Assembly (NCBI GenBank): GCA_001599975.1
Contig: BCIO01000001.1
Location: 3,903,631-3,967,630 of the forward strand
Source: Cystobasidiopsis lactophilus
Taxonomy: Eukaryota > Basidiomycota > Agaricostilbomycetes > Agaricostilbales > Chionosphaeraceae
Direction of reading: 5' to 3'
DNA length: 64,000 bases
Below, one piece after another: positions 1 to 10,285 of this stretch. How positions within the stretch are numbered: position 1 is the first letter of the stretch; each line of letters opens with the position of its first letter. The notes below the pieces were generated by a model. The model did no database searches. It was not told where the DNA came from and worked only from the letters and a program-made list of their open reading frames with translations. The position numbers and the translations under genes are program-made.

Positions 1-672
1 TCGGATCGCGATGGTTCTTGAGACGAACAAGCCCAAGCAGGAGCCTATTAAGTTGGCCACGACGTCGCCGAGCTGGAAGGTCTTGTAGGGCAGGAGGGAC
101 TGGAAGAATTCGGAGAGGATGTCGCCACCTGCACACTAGCCGTCAGATCACATGCGCAGGACATAGCAGAGGGATGCAGACACGCACCGAAGAAGCAGAC
201 GAGGACGGTGAGCCCTTCTGGGAAGTAGCGCCAGAACCAATGCCGCCTCGACTCCTCGTCGACCTCGAATATGAAGTAGAACAAGCCAGTGGCCAAGCTG
301 AGGCCGACGAAGTCTGCAAAGCAAGACACCGAGGCGCGCCACAGTCAACACTTGGGTCTCACCCCTAAACAGGACACATCAAAAGGGGAGCATTAATTTA
401 CGCTGGATCTTGTCGTTCAGCTTGAGGTGGGAGGACAGGGTGGGGTGCACGCCCAGCGTGGCCAGCAGGAGCATGGTCAAGAAGGTGAGCGCGAGGAAGA
501 TGGGGCGGAACTTGAGTGGCAAAGCCCAGCTCTTGGCCAGGTTCGAGGTGGGCGCTGGAATGCGGTAACTTTGGAGCAGGAAGCGCTCGAGCTTGCGCTT
601 GAACCGGTACAGCTGTGACCGCTGGCGCGCTGTTGGCTTGGGCTGAGGCCGGTCTCTGAGTTTGAGCGGCAT
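1..672 (-). CDS. VanZ-like membrane protein (partial, runs off left edge)
   Basis: A small polytopic membrane protein of the VanZ-like family, whose biochemical role in fungi is unknown. The ATG is at 672. Exon 1 (672-402) gives a basic N-terminus and a first membrane segment (RPIFLALTFLTMLLLATLG). An intron of 401-314 joins in frame to DKIQHFVGLSLATGLFYFI, the family's typical D-K-x-x-H-F signature. A further intron leads to GGDILSEFFQSLLPYKTFQ and GDVVANLIGSCLGLFVS, the conserved E..Q..LP.R and D..AN..G motifs. The 3' end lies outside the window. It is divergent from the heme oxygenase gene, with 107 bp between the two ATGs, so they probably share a promoter. Family assignment is good; function is not inferred. 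Confidence 0.75.
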
Positions 673-779
673 CTCGTCGTCGTGGCAGCGGACCCACAAG
701 GTCGGCGTCTTTCGACTTGCGCAATTCACGCTCGCACGCTCTTGGTCCCGGCGGCCACCCCTCCTGTCTTTTATCGATC

Positions 780-2019
780 ATGGCAGCAGTCGACTTGAGC
801 CTGCCGCTGTCCAAGGCGCTGAGAGCAGGCGGCGCTGAAGCGCACGAACGAGTGCAGAAGGATCCTTGCGTCGAGTTCGTTTGTTCCTCTTGAGCCTCTC
901 TTGGCGGCGATGGCCTTCTGGAACGCGAAGCTGATTGCCTGTGCTTTAGTGCCCTCATCACTGGTCTCCTACGTGAGCTTGGCCTGGCGGATCGACGCTA
1001 TTTAAGCCTGGCACTGGAGCTGACCCTTTGTTTGGAAAACAAATTGCAGCCCGCGAGACCCACATTCAGTACCTGGTCTGCCTGTACTACGTCTATTCAG
1101 CTCTGGAGGCCGAGCTGGACCGGCACGCCTCGCATCCGCTGCTTTGCTACACCTACGACCCCTCCAGCTTGGCCAGGGCGCCACAGCTCGACGCCGACAT
1201 TTGCCACTTCCTCAACCTCCCTCCCGGCTCCGATTGGCAGCACCACCCAGTCGCCACCTCCCTCAACCCTTATACTGTCGATGCCCTGGACGCCTACGTC
1301 TCGCGAGTGAAAGGCTTGGCCGGCCAATCAGCTGACGAGCACGACATCGCGCCCGATGATTCGCTCGTCTACCTCCCGGCCGCCAGCCCGACCCCAGAGC
1401 TGCTCATGGCACACTCTTACGTTCGATACATGGGGGATCTATCCGGCGGCCAGTTCATCAAGAACTCGGTGGCGGCCGCGTATGGCTTGCCCCTCGACTC
1501 GGTGGACGGCCAGCGCTTTTACTTCTTTGGCCAAGACTCGACCGTCGTCGAGCTCAAGGCTCTCAAAGCTGCCTTCAGAGAGGGCTTGGATAAGGCGGGC
1601 TTGGGCATGGACTTGCAGACCAAATGTGAGCGTCCTCGCTCCGGAGTCGCCGCCAGCGTCTGACTTGCCTTTGCCATTCAGCTAAAGTCCTGCAAGAAGC
1701 CAATCATGCTTTTGAGCTCAACATCCGCCTCTTCTCGTCCTTTGCACAGACCTTACGCCGCCCTTCCAGTCTGTCCAGCTCGTCATCCTACTCCGCCGAC
1801 GTCTCTTTCCTTTCCACCGATAGCTCACCCGATTCATCACTTGTTTCCACGCCCAACATCTCCGCCGTCGACCTCGCCAACCCACTCCTTGATCAAGCTT
1901 CCAAGCCATCGGGCTCCGCTTTCGCCACCCCGTTGTACCAGCTCGCGCTCCTCATTCTTATTGCTGCCGTCGTTCTCGGTCTCAGGCAGACCGCTTTGTT
2001 ACCTCGCATTTTGGTGTAG
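780..2019 (+). CDS. HMX1: heme oxygenase, C-terminally tail-anchored
   Basis: Oxidative cleavage of heme to biliverdin, iron and CO, probably on the ER membrane facing the cytosol. Exons 780-874, 950-972, 1050-1625 and 1682-2019 sum to 1032 nt (343 aa) with all phases consistent. The N-terminal ALRAGGAEAHERVQKD carries the proximal heme-ligand His. Exon 2 supplies ALITGLL, continuing as PRETHIQYLVCLYYVYSALE. The signature YMGDLSGGQFIK lies near residue 165. A Ser-rich stretch precedes the C-terminal hydrophobic segment LYQLALLILIAAVVLGL, a tail anchor as in other eukaryotic heme oxygenases. The 23-nt second exon is the least certain part but restores the family sequence exactly. The symbol is used by analogy with yeast Hmx1. 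Confidence 0.9.
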
Positions 2020-2749
2020 ATCATTTAGATCTTGCTCTAGACCCCAGCATGCTTGTCCTCTTTTGTTGTAATAATCGCACGGTTGGCATATAATTCGCTC
2101 TTGCCCATCAAAATCGACACAGACCCGTATGTGCCTGAGCTCGCCATTTTGGCCTATTGCTGCGAATCGCAGGGATCGCTGCGAGGCTGCTCGACCAGGG
2201 ATCTTTGTCTTTTGTTCTGTTACCACCAGATGAACGAACGATTTCGAAGCTTGCTTTTGCTTGCTGTTGGCCTCCGTGTTCTGCCATAGCCAAGAATGTG
2301 CATGTGCGCGCGGCTGAAGGGTTTACGGCAGGTTCCTGTTCTCAAGCTGCCTGGGCGAACTCGACCGGCCGCCGGCCGCCAATGCCCCCCAAACTGCCTG
2401 TTCATCCCGGAAGCCACCAAGCCTAACGCCTCTGAAACTCGCGCGCTCGTACGTTCAGGCAACAGGATGATTGGTTGAAGGAGTTGGCCGGGCGCCTTTG
2501 CTGCCAACAGGGACGGCTCCACCAAATTTGCCAAAAGGAGCATGTGTGCCTTTTACCCCAGCTTCTCGGCCTCCGTCCAATTTTCTTGAAACCTCCTGGG
2601 CTGGGTGTCAGAAATCATGCCGCCCCTAGCCCAGTAAATTCTGGTGTCGTTGCCTGGGAGGTGGGAATAAAAAGTCGCGTTCAGCACCTCTTGCTCTCCT
2701 TCTTCACCAGTCTCCCTCCCACTCTCTCTACAACTTTCTTTCATTCAAC
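2020..2749 (+). promoter_or_regulatory. intergenic region with TATA-like element before the PriA-like gene
   Basis: No convincing gene is seen in these 730 bp; the ORFs present have no recognisable product. An A/T-rich AATAAAAA at 2666-2673, about 80 bp before the ATG, is a plausible TATA-type element. It is followed by a C/T-rich leader typical of highly expressed fungal genes. Confidence 0.35.
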
Positions 2750-3931
2750 ATGCTCGCCAAGCTTGCCCTCCTCGCTGTCCCAGCCCTCCTCTCGGCCTCT
2801 GTCGCCGCTGAGCCTGCCCGCCTCGAAGAGCGCACCTTGTGCCTCCTCGGCTTCGACCTCTTCGGCCTGTGCAAGGACTACTACTCTGACATCAACAACT
2901 GTGGCAAGAAGGGCAAGAAGTGCGCCGTGCCAGCCAATGGCGCATGCACATGCTGTGAGCATCCACATTTTGAGCATTTCGGTTTCGAGACTGACGCTTT
3001 GCTTAGCCTCCGGCGTCTGCGGCATGACCTGCTCTGCTGGCTACAGTGAGCCTCTATTCAGTCTCTCGAGTTTGCGGTGTGTCTTACATTGTGCATTGCA
3101 GCGCTTTCCGGCTCGAAATGCGTCAAGGCCGCCACCTGCACTCCTAGCAAATGCTGGGTCCCCGATAATGGTTACGCTGTTTGCGAGGATGACTCGTGCG
3201 CCTGGCACTGCAACAGCGGGTTCACGTTCGTCCCTCTTTCCAAAATTTACGAGCTTGGCTGAGCTGCTTTCTTCCTCAGCGATGATGGTGACTCCTGCGT
3301 CGCGAACGATGACCTGACGTGTGACCCCTCGTCGTGCTGGGTTCCTGCTAACGTGAGTCCTCATTCCCGCTGCAGCGTAGATCGCCACCTCGCGCGGGTA
3401 GCGGCGTCGCATTTTCATCAACCGCCGGCTGACGCAGAGAGCAACAGGGCTGGGCTCAATGTGAATATAACGAATGCGCCTGTAGGTCTCAAAAGCTTAA
3501 AACCGCCCGGACCAGATTTCTGATTTGCTGCTTGGCACTCCAGGGCATTGCAACGACGGCTACACGGACAACGGCACTGGTTGCGTTAAGAACGCCGTCA
3601 CCACCACCACTACCTCCAAGGGTGAGTCGGATCTTGCGAACCGATTGTCGCCACCTCTCTGACCTTTTCCTTTTTTTGAATCAGTGACCACTCCTACCAA
3701 CACCTGCGTTGCCTCCAAGTGCTCCTGCCCCTCCAACGCCACTCCTTACTGCGATGGGTCCAACAAGTGCCAATTTACATGCAACTCGGGCTTCATCCTC
3801 AAGCAAGTCCTCTTTCCCCTTCCGATGTCCGCTTCGTTTCCTAACTTTTTCGCCACAGGGACTTGCTCTGCCAGCAGAGGAGCATCGTCTGCGCCTTGGA
3901 CATCCTCCACATCATCCCCGAGTGCTGGTAA
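2750..3931 (+). CDS. PriA-like cysteine-rich secreted protein
   Basis: A predicted secreted cysteine-rich protein of the basidiomycete PriA type, with unknown role (cell surface or extracellular). Eight exons: 2750-2954, 3007-3045, 3102-3225, 3280-3352, 3442-3481, 3544-3621, 3685-3802 and 3859-3931; 750 nt, 249 aa, all phases agree. Residues 1-20 are a signal peptide (MLAKLALLAVPALLSASVAA). The mature part has repeated modules: CWVPDNGYAVCEDDSCAWHC is echoed by CWVPANQQGWAQCEYNECAW, followed by HCNDGY. After a Thr-rich spacer comes a third unit, CSCPSNATPYCDGSNKC. The last intron (3803-3858) begins GCAAGT and is read as a GC-AG intron because only that phase yields a Cys-containing tail ending in PECW. 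A degraded copy of exons 4-6 sits at 9705-10010. Confidence 0.82.
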
Positions 3932-4226
3932 ACACAGCATTGTCGGCGACACTCATTCCAAAAAGGGTTTCATTCGTTTCGCATAGTTTGCATTTTTAAA
4001 GGTCTTTCATTACTGTCCAAACTCTTCGGTAGTTTGCAGTCCAGTTCCGCCAAGTCATGAGTCTCGCTCGGCACTCCTTTCAGAAGCCGTTATCAGCAAG
4101 GTCAAGTCGATGGATTGTGCTCGAACTCTTTGGGCAGTCCTCGTTTCATATTCAACAATTGATGGGTCTCGCTCTAAAGAGCTATTAACAGATTAGACGG
4201 TTGGTAACACGTAGGCAATACGAGGA
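3932..4226. other. short convergent intergenic gap
   Basis: The 3' ends of the PriA-like gene (plus) and the sugar transporter (minus) face each other here. No gene or repeat is seen. Confidence 0.5.
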
Positions 4227-6983
4227 TTAAGCGTTCTTGACGGCCGAATTCTCTAGATGACCAGAGTGCTCTTGCATTTCGATCTTCTGCTTGACCTGGC
4301 GAGCCTCCATGCCCTCGTCGGTCTCCCAGTAGTATAGGGTCTCGGCCTTGAGGCCTTTTTGGCGCAGGATGTTCTTGCGGACGAAGAAGGGAATTTGTCG
4401 AGCAAAGAATGCAGCGCTGTTGGGAGAAGGTCAACGAGACGTTTGGCACAAGCCAAAAAGAAGCCTACTGTTTGCCCGTGGGAACAGAAAAGACTTGGTC
4501 CAGTTCTTCCAAAGTCAAGCCCTTGGTCTCAGGCACTGGTTGCATCGGGTGAGCCTTTGTGGCCAACGAAGTTTGAAAGGAAGGCTCACAGAAGAACAGG
4601 ACACCAAACCAGCCGATGATGTTCCAGGCCGCGTACCAGCCGAAAGCACCTTGTGGTTTGAAGGCGGTCAGCAGACGAGGGAAGGTGAGCGCCACGATAA
4701 AGTTGAAGCCCTTTATTGGCCATCGTGTCAGTTCTGGGCTCAAGTGACGTTGGCCGCTAAACATACCCAGCAGACAGAGGTAGCCAGACCCATTCCGAGC
4801 TCGCGAATGTATAGAGGGAAAGCCTCGGCGCTGTTTCAACGAAGTGAGTCTGGGTGTCCAGACCTCATGCCCATCTCCACTGACCTATAGGTAAATGGCA
4901 CAGGGCCTTCGCCAACAGAGTAGACGATACAGTATAAGTAGATCCCCTAAGAAGAAAATCAGGACAGGACGGATGCAACCGAGATGGGCCCTTACCAGAG
5001 CGACCACTCCGACTCGCGCCTTGGATTCGGCTGGGATCCAGAAAGCGAAGCCAGTCATCAATAAGAAGACCGACATGAGCGGGAAGGTGCACAGCAACAG
5101 GTTGCGGCGACCAAAGCGATCGATGGTGAAGACGGCGGGCAAGGCGAAAACACAGTTCAACAGACCAAAGCCAAGCGAGGCGGCGAATGCTTCAGTGTTG
5201 CCAAAACCGGATTGAGTGAAGATCGTGGCGACATAGTAGACCTGGCACGCTGTATCAGTCCAAGTCCAGGCGCGAGCTGAAGGACTGCTCACGATAACGT
5301 TGACTCCGCAGAACTGTTGCATGAACATGACGAGGGAGGCAGCTGATGATAAAAGCTTTAGATACGGGACGCGGAGCTAAAGCAAATGAGCTTACCTTGA
5401 GACGCCCGGCGATTGCGAGGAACAGTGAAAAGCTCCAAAGGCAGGTTGCGCCCTCTGGTGATGGCTTCTTCTTCTTCCAAAAGGATGGTCCTGACCGTCG
5501 AGAAATGGTTGAGTTGGGTGATATGGAAGGCAAGACGTGGTCGCAGCTCACATGTAGAAAAGGTCGCGCGCAGCTTGGATGTTGTGGCGACGCAGGCGCT
5601 GGCAGGACTTGAAAGCTTCCTCGAATCTACCCTTGGACACGAGCCAGCGTGGCGATTCTGGAACCATGAAGACCTGGGCGGCCAGGAAAAGAGCCGGAAT
5701 ACCTGTCGTGTGCGGCTCAGCACCATAGCCATCGGGGCGAGCACAAAGTCCGCACCAGCAGAGCCAATCATAAGACGCCAGTTAAGACCGGTGACATGAG
5801 GCTGGTCCTTGACCTTGAGGAAGGCCAAATCCATAACGTAGCCAATGGCAATGCCAAAGGCGGTCCACATTTGCCACATCATGACCAGAGCGCCTCGAAT
5901 GGGAGCAGGTGCACATTCAGCGGAGTAGACGGGAACAGTGGCGGACTTGGGTCCAATGCCGAAACCCAGGAAGAAGCGGGCAATGAAGAAATGCCACCAG
6001 GTGTCGGTCGCGGCGGCCCAGATGCAAGTTACGAAAGAGATGATGGCCGAGATGAAGATGGTGCCGCGACGGCCGAAGTACTTGTTCATTGGCCAGTTCA
6101 ACCAGCAGCTGAGCACACAGCAGCAGAGGTAAGGGGCGCCGTTAGTGAGGCCCTGAAGCCATTCGTTGTTCTCCGCGTTTGGTGAGCCCTGCATGAGCGA
6201 TGAGCGAGGACACCAACCCGCAGACATGAAAGCACGAACCGGAGTGGTAGGAATGCCAAACTGAGCGGGATAGAACAAGTTGGCGCCAGAGATGACAGAC
6301 TCGTCCATGCCTTGGACCGCGGCCGCCACCGAGCACAAGATGACCAGATAGTAGAGAGTCATGGGCTGGTCCCATCGGTGAGTGTACTCCCTCCGGATGA
6401 CGTCCTTTTCTTCTTCAGAAAGCTCTTGGATGTTCTCGAAGTTGGTGGGATCTTGGGCGAGCAGAGCGCCCCGGGCGAAAAGGTCTGTGTGGTCGCCCAA
6501 GCCATGCTTGCTGGCGAAGGCACGACCCATGGCGACCAGTCGCTGCTTGCTGAGGTTCTGCAGCGGATTCTCGAGGCGAGCTGCGCAGACGGCCTTTCAG
6601 CAAATGGAGGCTCAAAATGAAAGTCGCCACTCACCATCGGTGTTGGATTTTCCAAGATCCAAGCGTTCCTTCTCCGTCAAAGAAGCATTGTTGATGTCGT
6701 CGACGTAGGTGGCCTCGGTCCGCCTAGTGTCCTCTTTACCGACGTTGCCGGAAGTCAAGCCACCTTGCTCCTTCTCGTTGAAGCCGACGCTGTGCCTCTT
6801 CTCTGGGTCTCCGCCATTGGCGACGCCGTTAGAGTGAGGGGCAGCGGTGGTCGAGGCGACATTTTCTCGGCGATCTTCCAAGTGGCCTGGGTTCGCGCCA
6901 GCGCCTTCCTGGCGGACATGGTCTGGCCCAAGTGGAATGGGTTGGTCGCCCACGATTTCCGTGCCGCGATGAGGAGCTGCCAT
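4227..6983 (-). CDS. MFS sugar/polyol transporter
   Basis: A plasma-membrane sugar or polyol transporter of the major facilitator superfamily. ATG at 6983; stop at 4227-4229. The N-terminus is a long hydrophilic cytoplasmic region of about 120 residues. The largest exon carries several membrane spans with GMDESVISGANLFYP, KYFGRRGTIFISAI and RFFLGFGIGPKSATVPVYSA, the family's G-R-R and R-x-x-G-x-G signatures. Later exons contain PESPRWLVSKGRFEEA and the C-terminal PETKGLTLEELDQVF, the classical sugar-porter signatures. A hydrophilic tail ends in HLENSAVKNA. At least six introns interrupt the gene; the best-supported junction restores MVPESPRWL. Substrate cannot be told from sequence. It lies tail-to-head with the acetyl-CoA transporter, which has the same orientation. 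Confidence 0.87.
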
Positions 6984-7223
6984 GGTGATCCGTAGATCCT
7001 CTTTGGTCAAAGATGGAGACGAAGAGTGCGAAATCCGGGGAGCATGACTTTTTCGGTTTTGGTGAACATGATGTCACTATTATTGCTCTAGCCGTGCCTT
7101 CTCCCCTCTTCGAACTGTCCGCGGTGCCGATCGCATGGCAGAACACTAAAGAGCCCTCACGCGACCATAAATATGATGCTGTTTGTGGGGAGAGAATTTA
7201 GAGTGCAACCCCGGCATTTGCGA

Positions 7224-9326
7224 TCAATCCAGCTTTACACGCCAGGCGCCTGCCGGCAGCACTACGACCGATCAAAGATCGTTTTAGAACGTGTTTTGAC
7301 TTTGTGAGGAGAAAAGGAGATTTAACAGGCCACGTACGGTGCAGCTTTCGGGCGGTTGGTCGAATGTAGAAGAGGAGGACGAGGGCGCCGATGAGGATGC
7401 AAAGGCTGGAGACGACGTAGTAGCCGTCCCGTTCCGTCAGGCATTCGCCGCCGAGCTCTGAGCAGATAGCTTTGCCTCGATCCGAGACGCACTCTTGCGC
7501 TGTTGCGAGTGCGAGATTAGTTTATCAGTGATTCACCGAAAAGGTTAAACCGCTCCTCACTTCGGACAATGATCTCGCCGCCGTCTTCCTTTACGCGACA
7601 TGTTGCCACTGTGAAGGCGTCGATCCCTTGGAGCACGAAGTAGCGGGGCCATGTGCCGCCAAGATTGCTGACGGTGTTTAAGAGCTATTTCGCGACGAAT
7701 ACTCTCGACTGAGCCAAGCCCAACGAAAGCCTGATCAGAAGAGGAAAAAGCTTGCAGTCATATAGGTGCCGCCGATAATGGGGTCAGCGATTTGGGTATG
7801 AAATGCGGAGATGCCAACGAATTGGACGGTGCTGTGGAACGGTCTCGAGCTCACGAACCCAATTTCTAGGAGGTAAAGTTTCCACGCACGATGCAAAACT
7901 GCTGAGGACAGTGGCGAGAATGACGAGGACAAAGTAAGAGGTCGTGATGTTGACGGGGAAGTTGGCAATGAGGCCCATGGCGATAATCGCGAAGGCCAGG
8001 CGCCACCACATGGCGGACATCCACGGTTTTAGCGGCTGCTCGCCTTTGCTCCACTTGGCGGCCAGGTAGCCAAAGATCATTTGAAAGGGGAAGTCGATGA
8101 GCACGGCGAGGGCCAGGTCCTCCTTGGACAGGCCTTTTTCTAGGAGCTTCAGTGAAGTGGCGGCGTCGTTGGTGGCCGTGCCAAGTTTTGCGATGAGGTG
8201 AATGAACAGAAATGATTGGACGTCTACCAATCCACTGTGTGGGTGGCCAAAAAGGGACAATTGAATAAAAGGCTCACGCTTCAGTTTACAGATGGAATAC
8301 ATGACGGAGTAGACCTTTTTGATGCCCATCTCGTCGGTCTCTGACTCGTCTAATGCTGACATGTCTTCTTTTTGGAAGAAGGCGAGGTACGTGGTGAGCG
8401 CGATGTAAGCGAACGAGGCGAATCTGAGGTAGCCAGCCAGAGTGACCAGCGGAATTGGGGAGGGGCTGGCGGCCGGCCGAAAGTACTTGTTGGAGAACTC
8501 GACCGAGTTGAAGGCGAGGAAGACGGTGAAGGAGAGGAAGTAGCCGCAGTTCAGCCCAATGGTTTGAGCGGTCGAGGCGTAAGAGAGGTTTTCTTTCGAA
8601 AGCAGCGTCAGCGCCCAGCCGTCCACCGCGATATCTGCGCATCCGACTTCATCAAGTGATTCAATGATGAAAACAAGGCGACGAGACGGACCTTGGGTGG
8701 CGGCGAAGAAGACGAGGCCAAAGAAGAGGGCGGTCAGCTTGCGCACGTCGGGCACCTCCTTCTCGATCATCTGGGACACGTTGCGGCTCAACCAGAAGAG
8801 CATGGCGCCGACGATGTACTGGACGGGCACAATCCAGGATTTCCGCCGGCCCCATTTGTGGCGGTACCAAGAATCGACGATGGGCGACCATAGGAGCTTG
8901 AGCGAGTACGGGTACGAGGCCAGGCTGAAGATGCCAATCTGGGAGTAGGACAGGCGCGCCCTGAGAAGGTACGGTATTGAGCCGAACGCGAGGCCGACGG
9001 GGATGCCTTGGAGCAAGTCTTTTGGGAGCGTGCGAATAATCAGCTTCGCGTGAAATGGGCAGCAGCAACAACTCACACAGGCCGACCAGCAGAATCATAG
9101 CCTTCTTATCCTCGTCATTTAGATCTGCAAAGCCACCGGCGCCCTGCTGCGGCTTCTTCTCGCTGCTCGTCGCGGCGGCGGCCACATTGCCCTTCTCCAT
9201 CAGCTCCTGCTCCTCCTCCCCGAGCGCCGTCGCCGCTGGTCGAAGCCCATTCCTCAACATGTCGTCATTGGGCGGGCTTTGGCTACTGCTGCTCGGTCGG
9301 CGCTTCTTCAGGCCGTCACTTTGCAT
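7224..9326 (-). CDS. acetyl-CoA transporter (SLC33A1/AT-1 family)
   Basis: Imports acetyl-CoA into the ER/Golgi lumen for acetylation of proteins and glycoconjugates (known role of the animal family). ATG at 9326; the first exon (9326-9077) encodes a charged, low-complexity N-terminus. Splicing across 9019-9076 creates ILLVGLYLLQGIPVGLAFGS, a near-perfect match to the family's first membrane segment. Further conserved pieces are LLWSPIVDSWYRHKWGRRKSW, broken as LLWSPIVDSWY and GRRKSW, then DIAVDGWALTLLSKEN and IGLNCGYFLSFTVFLAFNS. Downstream, FVGISAFHTQIADPIIGGTY and LNTVSNLGGTWP follow. The final exon is best read after a GTACGT intron and ends LLPAGAWRVKLD, stop at 7224-7226; read-through without that splice would give a different tail ending at 7198. 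Promoter side faces the duplicated PriA fragment. Confidence 0.85.
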
Positions 9327-9704
9327 CCAGAGTCGTCGCCTCCTTCCAGCCAGTGACTTTTGCTCTCGAACGCTGACTTTGGGATCCCGCGCTCGTGGCT
9401 TGCTTGTGTCTGCTTGATGCTGGCCTTGTTGGTGACTGCAGAGGTCGTGTTTGCTTGCTATTGTGGACAGATGCACTGCTGGCACTTGGCCGCCAAAAAT
9501 TCCGGTGCTGCTTTCGTGGCTCCCAGCCTGGCGTGTTTCATGGTGCAATGTGGTGCTCTGGTTGTGTTCGAGATCACCTTGAGTGTCCTCGCTGAGCCGT
9601 GTGGCCTCTGACCTTAACACTGCGCTTGGAGAGCGCGGCGACATGAACTCGGCTCGATGGCTTGCAGCGCCTTTTCCGTTCTTACTGGTTACTCGGCAGC
9701 CTCT
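9327..9704. other. upstream region of acetyl-CoA transporter, no gene seen
   Basis: The 5' flank of the minus-strand acetyl-CoA transporter. Open frames here are short and have no recognisable domain. It ends where sequence matching the PriA-like gene begins. Confidence 0.4.
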
Positions 9705-10010
9705 CTGTCGTGTGACCCCTCGTCGTGCTGGGTTCCTGCTAACGTGAGTCCTCATTCCCGCCGCAGCGTAAATCGCCACCTCGCGCGGGTAGGGGTGTGG
9801 CATTTTCACCAACCGCCTGCTGACGCAGAGAGCAACAGGGCTGAGCTCAACGTGAATATAACGAATGCGCCTGTAGGTATCAAAAGCTTGCTCCAAGAAA
9901 CCGCCTGGACCAGATTCTGATTTGCTGCTTGGCACTCCAGGGCATTGCGACGATGGCTACACGGCCAACGGCACTGGCTGCGTTAAGAACGCCGCACCAC
10001 CACCACTAAC
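9705..10010 (+). pseudogene. broken duplicate of PriA-like gene exons 4-6
   Basis: About 300 bp match 3314-3615 of the PriA-like gene at roughly 90% identity by eye, in the same orientation and 6.4 kb away. The match spans exon 4, its intron, exon 5, its intron and exon 6, so it arose by DNA duplication rather than retrocopying. The copy has decayed: exon 5 reads QQG followed by TGA where the parent has Trp, the next Cys codon (TGT) is CGT, and a base is missing near the end. There is no start or signal peptide. Similarity stops abruptly on both sides. Confidence 0.82.
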
Positions 10011-10285
10011 TGCTTTGTCTGTACCATGTCTTCTGAGAGTGCATTTATCTCTCCTGGCTGCCTCAAGAGTTTGACGCTGGTAGACTCCAATCTCCCGTTG
10101 CTCCTCCGCTTCAACTCCCAAGCCATGAAGCCGGCCCTCTCGTTTGAACCCTTGTATACCAATAGTGTGAAGTAGATAAGCTTAGAGAATCCAGAGACTT
10201 TGCCACCACCACAAATTTCGCTCGCGCTCTCGTGAAATGCGAAAAATTTCGCATCGGCTGAAGACCTTGAGCCGCATCATCCGTC

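Noticed and set aside
8661-9935. Long 424-codon minus-strand frame
   Set aside because: Its first part is antisense to the duplicated PriA fragment and its end reads acetyl-CoA transporter exons out of frame; only the piece 9326-9077 is real coding sequence.
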